Positions 6,060 through 8,649 of a DNA stretch of 8,649 nt are shown piece by piece (the stretch's first letter is position 1; the number at the start of each line of letters is the position of its first letter). Location of the stretch: NCBI GenBank assembly GCA_050122535.1, contig JASFIT010000192.1, forward strand, positions 1 through 8,649. Reading direction: 5' to 3'. The stretch comes from JASFEQ01 sp050122535. Its GTDB lineage: Bacteria > Desulfobacterota > DSM-4660 > Desulfatiglandales > HGW-15. The position numbers and the translations under genes were made by a program. The notes under the pieces were generated by a model that was given only the letters and a program-made list of their open reading frames with translations, was not told where the DNA came from and did not search any database.

Positions 6060-7339
6060 TCTGGACTTGAGGTGATGAATTCCATTCCTCCCATATAGGG
6101 TTTGAGCTTTTCGGGTATGGCAACGCTGCCATCTTTCTGCTGATAGTTTTCAAGCACGGCCACCAGGGTTCGCCCAACTGCAAGTCCAGATCCATTGAGG
6201 GTGTGCAGCAATTGGGTCCCAGTGGCACCCTTTTTCTTAAACCGGATCCCTGCGCGTCTGGCTTGAAAGTCACCAAAGTTACTGCAGGAGGAAATCTCCC
6301 TATAAAGATTTTGCCCCGGGAGCCAGACCTCCAGATCATACGTTTTCGCTGCAGAAAAACCAAGATCTCCCGTGCATAGGGAAACGACTCTGTAAGGGAG
6401 TTCAAGTCGCTTCAAAACCTCTTCGGCGTTGTTTGTGAGTTTCTCCAGCTCATCCCAAGACTCTTCAGGCTTGGAGAATTTGACCAGCTCTACCTTGTTA
6501 AACTGATGCTGACGGATCAGACCCCTTGTATCCTTGCCATAGGAGCCTGCTTCCGAACGAAAGCAGGGCGTAAAAGAGACATAGTATAAAGGTAAATCTT
6601 CTTCTCTGAGTATCTCCTCTCGGTGTATGTTCGTTACAGGGACTTCTGCGGTGGGAATAAGATAGTAATCCCAGTCCTCAATCTTAAAAAGGTCTTCCTT
6701 GAACTTTGGTAGTTGTCCGGTGCCGGTCATGGCTGCTGAGTTGACCATGAAAGGAGGCAGGACCTCCGTATACCCATGCTCCCTCGTATGAACGTCGAGC
6801 ATGAAATTGATCAGGGCCCTTTCCAGCAAGGCGCCAGCACCCCGGTATAGGGCAAACCTGGCGCCAGCTATTTTTGACGCGCGAGCGAAATCGAGGATAC
6901 CCAGTCTTTCCCCAATCTCCCAATGGGGAAGCGGTTCAAAATCCATTTCCCTGATCTCACCCCACTTGCGGATCTCAGGATTATCACTTTCATCAACACC
7001 AATGGCCACCGATTCATGGGGCATGTTCGGTACGACCATCAGAAATGGATTCAACTTATCTTCCACATGAGAGAGCTCAGCATCTCTCTCTTTGATCTGG
7101 GCCGAGACCTGCTTCATTTCGCCAATGATTTGAGATGCGTCCTCGCCCTTCTTTTTCATGGCCGCAATGTCCTCACTGACACGGTTTCGTTGGTGGCGAA
7201 GACTCTCCAGAGTGGTAAGTATTTCCCGCCTCTCTCTATCAACAGACTCAAACACAGAGATATCCAAGTCGTACCCTCTGTTTTTGAGCATCTCCTTAAC
7301 CTTGTCTAAATTGGATCGAATGAATTTCAGATCAAGCAT
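6056..7339 (-). CDS. serS: Seryl-tRNA synthetase
   Basis: This cytosolic class II synthetase charges tRNA-Ser, and tRNA-Sec where present, with serine. The 427-residue length is typical. Residues 1 to about 105 form the tRNA-binding antiparallel coiled coil, starting MLDLKFIRSN and ending at NPFLMVVPNMPHESV. The catalytic domain follows: TAEVP (230-234, serine binding), motif 2 with FRSEAGSYGKDTRGLIRQHQF (260-280) and E284, the serine-site segment REISSCSNFGDFQARR (347-362), and motif 3 NGSGLAVGRTLVAVLENYQ (382-400) with its invariant Arg390. On the minus strand GAGG lies 10 bases before the ATG. The final codon and stop overlap the downstream transpeptidase start by 4 bp. It is the first gene of the minus-strand block, preceded by a candidate sigma70 promoter about 125 bp upstream and by two palindromes in the leader. 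Confidence 0.98.
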   Translation of the reverse strand: MLDLKFIRSNLDKVKEMLKNRGYDLDISVFESVDRERREILTTLESLRHQRNRVSEDIAAMKKKGEDASQIIGEMKQVSAQIKERDAELSHVEDKLNPFLMVVPNMPHESVAIGVDESDNPEIRKWGEIREMDFEPLPHWEIGERLGILDFARASKIAGARFALYRGAGALLERALINFMLDVHTREHGYTEVLPPFMVNSAAMTGTGQLPKFKEDLFKIEDWDYYLIPTAEVPVTNIHREEILREEDLPLYYVSFTPCFRSEAGSYGKDTRGLIRQHQFNKVELVKFSKPEESWDELEKLTNNAEEVLKRLELPYRVVSLCTGDLGFSAAKTYDLEVWLPGQNLYREISSCSNFGDFQARRAGIRFKKKGATGTQLLHTLNGSGLAVGRTLVAVLENYQQKDGSVAIPEKLKPYMGGMEFITSSPE

Positions 7340-7380
7340 ACCTGGATGACCTCAACAGGATAATCCTTTTTCATGAGCAG

Positions 7381-7395
7381 CATGTTTTTAACATG
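7381..7395. promoter_or_regulatory. Small perfect palindrome in the serS leader
   Basis: CATGTT-TTT-AACATG is a 6-bp inverted repeat with a 3-base centre, 42 bp before serS. It could be a short RNA hairpin in the leader or a protein site. It is AT-rich and short, so chance is possible. Confidence 0.25.
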
Positions 7396-7405
7396 GATTT
7401 TGCTT

Positions 7406-7425
7406 AATGGTCAAACCATTTGACC
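7406..7425. promoter_or_regulatory. Candidate operator: two overlapping palindromes, GntR/FadR-type
   Basis: AATGGT-CAA-ACCATT (7406-7420) is a perfect 6-bp inverted repeat around 3 bases. Overlapping it, GGTCAAA-CCA-TTTGACC (7409-7425) is a perfect 7-bp inverted repeat around 3 bases. The first fits the TNGT-N3-ACNA pattern known for FadR-subfamily GntR regulators. It lies between divergent serS and resB, about 35-50 bases downstream of the predicted serS start of transcription and 153 bp before the resB ATG. No regulator gene is in the window, so the protein that would bind is unknown. Confidence 0.4.
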
Positions 7426-7464
7426 CCACCTTTGGAATTGCATCACTAGAAAAGATTGCTATAT

Positions 7465-7493
7465 TTTATACTATTATGCTAAACAATTACCAA
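7465..7493 (-). promoter_or_regulatory. serS: Candidate sigma70 promoter for the serS block
   Basis: Read on the minus strand: -35 TTGGTA (7493-7488, 4 of 6 matches), a 17-base spacer, and -10 TATAAA (7470-7465, 5 of 6 matches). Transcription would start near 7458, giving a leader of about 120 bases before serS that includes the palindromes. It is the only well-spaced candidate I found upstream of serS. Confidence 0.4.
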
Positions 7494-7578
7494 AGATTTT
7501 TCCCTGGCTTCAAAAGAAGATAAACCCTTCCAAAGGTATCTGGTGTGGCTAGGTCTTTTGCTTCGGGTGTAAGCGATT

Positions 7579-8649
7579 ATGGCAAAATCTAGCAATGACA
7601 AGAATTCAAATCTCATATGGCGTTTTTTTAGTTCTGTTAAACTTACGCTCGTTCTACTAATCATATTAGCCATTGCCTCCCTATTCGGGACCCTTATTCC
7701 ACAGCAAGAAGGTGCTGTGGAATTTGCTCGCGGGTTAAGCCCCGGGATGTTTCAGGTGCTCAGTGCTCTGAACCTTTTTGACATGTATCATTCTTCATGG
7801 TTCAGGATCATCATCGGGCTGCTCGCCTTAAATCTTATCGTCTGTTCCATCAATCGTCTGCCTGCCACATTAAAGCTTTTTCAGGCCCCCCCAAAGGCGG
7901 ATAGGTCCAAACCCTTTGAAAATCTTCCCCCTGAGAGGCACTTTTCAGTGAAGGGAGAGATGGACGAGGTGGGAGAGCGTGTGGCCGATTTCTTGAGTAA
8001 GCAGTACAAGAGGATAGAGGCCAAGAATAGCCCCAAAGGCAATTTCTATTACGGAGAGAAGGGTCGATACGCCTATTTTGGGGTCTATCTCGTTCACTTA
8101 AGCGTTCTGGTCATCCTAATTGGCGGTATCGTAGGATCCCTTTTTGGCTTCGAGGCCTATGTGAATATTGCAGAGGGAGATACGGTGGACACAGTTGCCC
8201 TCAGACAAAAAATGACACCCAAAAAATTGGGATTCAGTGTCCAGTGTGAAAAATTCATCGTGGAGTTTTATGAGAATGGTGCCCCGAAAGAATACCGATC
8301 CGATCTTAGGTTTCTTGCTGGCGGCAAAGTGCTTCACCAAGGAAGTCTCCTGGTCAACCACCCCATTACCTTTAACGGCATCACCTTCTACCAGTCCAGT
8401 TATGGCACCATTCCCGGTAAGGTCCATCTGAAAATATCCAAAACGGAAAACAACCCCGAGACAATGGTGATGGAGGTGGAACAAGGAAAACCCTTCTCTC
8501 TTCCGGGAGGTAAGGCGCAGTTCCAGGTACTCCAGGCAGATGACAATCTTAAGGGGATGATGGGACCCGCTGCCATGATTTCTATCAAGCCTGAGCAGGG
8601 AGATGAAATGAAATTCTGGGTATTTCAGCACGTGGAAATGTTGCGAAAG
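7579..8649 (+). CDS. resB: ResB/Ccs1-family cytochrome c biogenesis protein (3' truncated by window)
   Basis: The frame is open from the ATG to the window edge, giving 357 residues with no stop. ResB works with CcsA/ResC in System II (Ccs) cytochrome c maturation, carrying heme across the membrane and presenting it to apocytochrome c. The visible architecture fits: membrane segments at about 21-40 (KLTLVLLIILAIASLFGTLIP), 74-91 (ending in ALNLIVCSINR) and 166-190. The third contains YLVHLSVL with His173, the position of a conserved heme-ligand His in the family. It is followed by a large extracytoplasmic domain (residues 191 on) that includes NGITFYQSSYG (266-276). A fourth C-terminal helix and its His are expected beyond the window. 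An in-frame TAA at 7570-7572 makes 7579 the first usable ATG; its ribosome site is weak. It is divergent from serS. A weak plus-strand promoter (TTGCAT, 16 bases, TATATT at 7438-7465) may serve it. Confidence 0.93.
   Translation, partial: MAKSSNDKNSNLIWRFFSSVKLTLVLLIILAIASLFGTLIPQQEGAVEFARGLSPGMFQVLSALNLFDMYHSSWFRIIIGLLALNLIVCSINRLPATLKLFQAPPKADRSKPFENLPPERHFSVKGEMDEVGERVADFLSKQYKRIEAKNSPKGNFYYGEKGRYAYFGVYLVHLSVLVILIGGIVGSLFGFEAYVNIAEGDTVDTVALRQKMTPKKLGFSVQCEKFIVEFYENGAPKEYRSDLRFLAGGKVLHQGSLLVNHPITFNGITFYQSSYGTIPGKVHLKISKTENNPETMVMEVEQGKPFSLPGGKAQFQVLQADDNLKGMMGPAAMISIKPEQGDEMKFWVFQHVEMLRK

Noticed and set aside
4749..6098. A 449-codon open frame on the plus strand, antisense to the transpeptidase
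   Set aside because: It lies opposite a gene with complete catalytic motifs, runs into serS, has no ribosome site before its ATG, and its translation shows no recognisable domain. It is a by-product of the codon use of the real gene.
6923..7309. A 128-codon plus-strand open frame opposite serS
   Set aside because: It is antisense to the conserved N-terminal part of serS, with no domain, no ribosome site and no supporting context.
7438..7465. A plus-strand promoter for resB (TTGCAT, 16-base spacer, TATATT)
   Set aside because: The -10 is good, but the -35 matches at only 3 positions and the region is AT-rich, so it is too weak to list as a feature; kept as a possibility in the resB entry.

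Overview
This window looks like an ordinary chromosomal stretch from a Gram-negative, probably anaerobic bacterium. A Desulfobacterota ('deltaproteobacterial') origin fits best, inferred from the protein flavour: a System II cytochrome c maturation protein (ResB), a periplasmic-type FMN-binding domain, and a DapE/ArgE-like M20 hydrolase of the type common in that group. Base composition is moderate. No rRNA, tRNA, CRISPR, transposase or phage gene is visible.

Layout. The left edge holds the last 32 codons of a plus-strand FMN-binding-domain protein (3-101). It is followed by a small four-helix membrane protein that I assign to the DUF6713 type (177-581). These converge on a minus-strand block that, read in its own direction, runs serS (7339-6056), a short penicillin-binding transpeptidase (6059-4737), glmS (4631-2805), a PlsC-type lysophospholipid acyltransferase (2715-2116) and an M20 metallohydrolase (1866-622). 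serS and the transpeptidase overlap by 4 bp (ATGA). The other gaps are 105, 89 and 249 bp, and no convincing terminator lies in them, so the block may be one transcription unit with internal promoters. The 249-bp gap before the M20 gene contains a nested palindrome of about 90 bp that looks like a dispersed, MITE-like repeat. To the right of serS, a 239-bp divergent intergenic region carries a plausible sigma70 promoter for serS and a compact pair of overlapping palindromes resembling a GntR/FadR-type operator. Plus-strand resB then starts at 7579 and runs off the window with 357 codons visible.

How the genes fit together. GlmS makes glucosamine-6-phosphate, the entry to UDP-GlcNAc for peptidoglycan and lipid A. 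The transpeptidase would cross-link peptidoglycan. The acyltransferase acts in phospholipid (or other acyl-lipid) synthesis. The M20 enzyme belongs to a family that includes diaminopimelate/arginine-pathway deacylases. The minus-strand block is therefore loosely an envelope-biogenesis cluster led by seryl-tRNA synthetase. ResB belongs to a separate, divergently transcribed cytochrome c maturation locus.

I do not see an undescribed multi-gene system here. The points most worth a second look are the nested palindrome, the candidate operator, and the small, translationally coupled transpeptidase.
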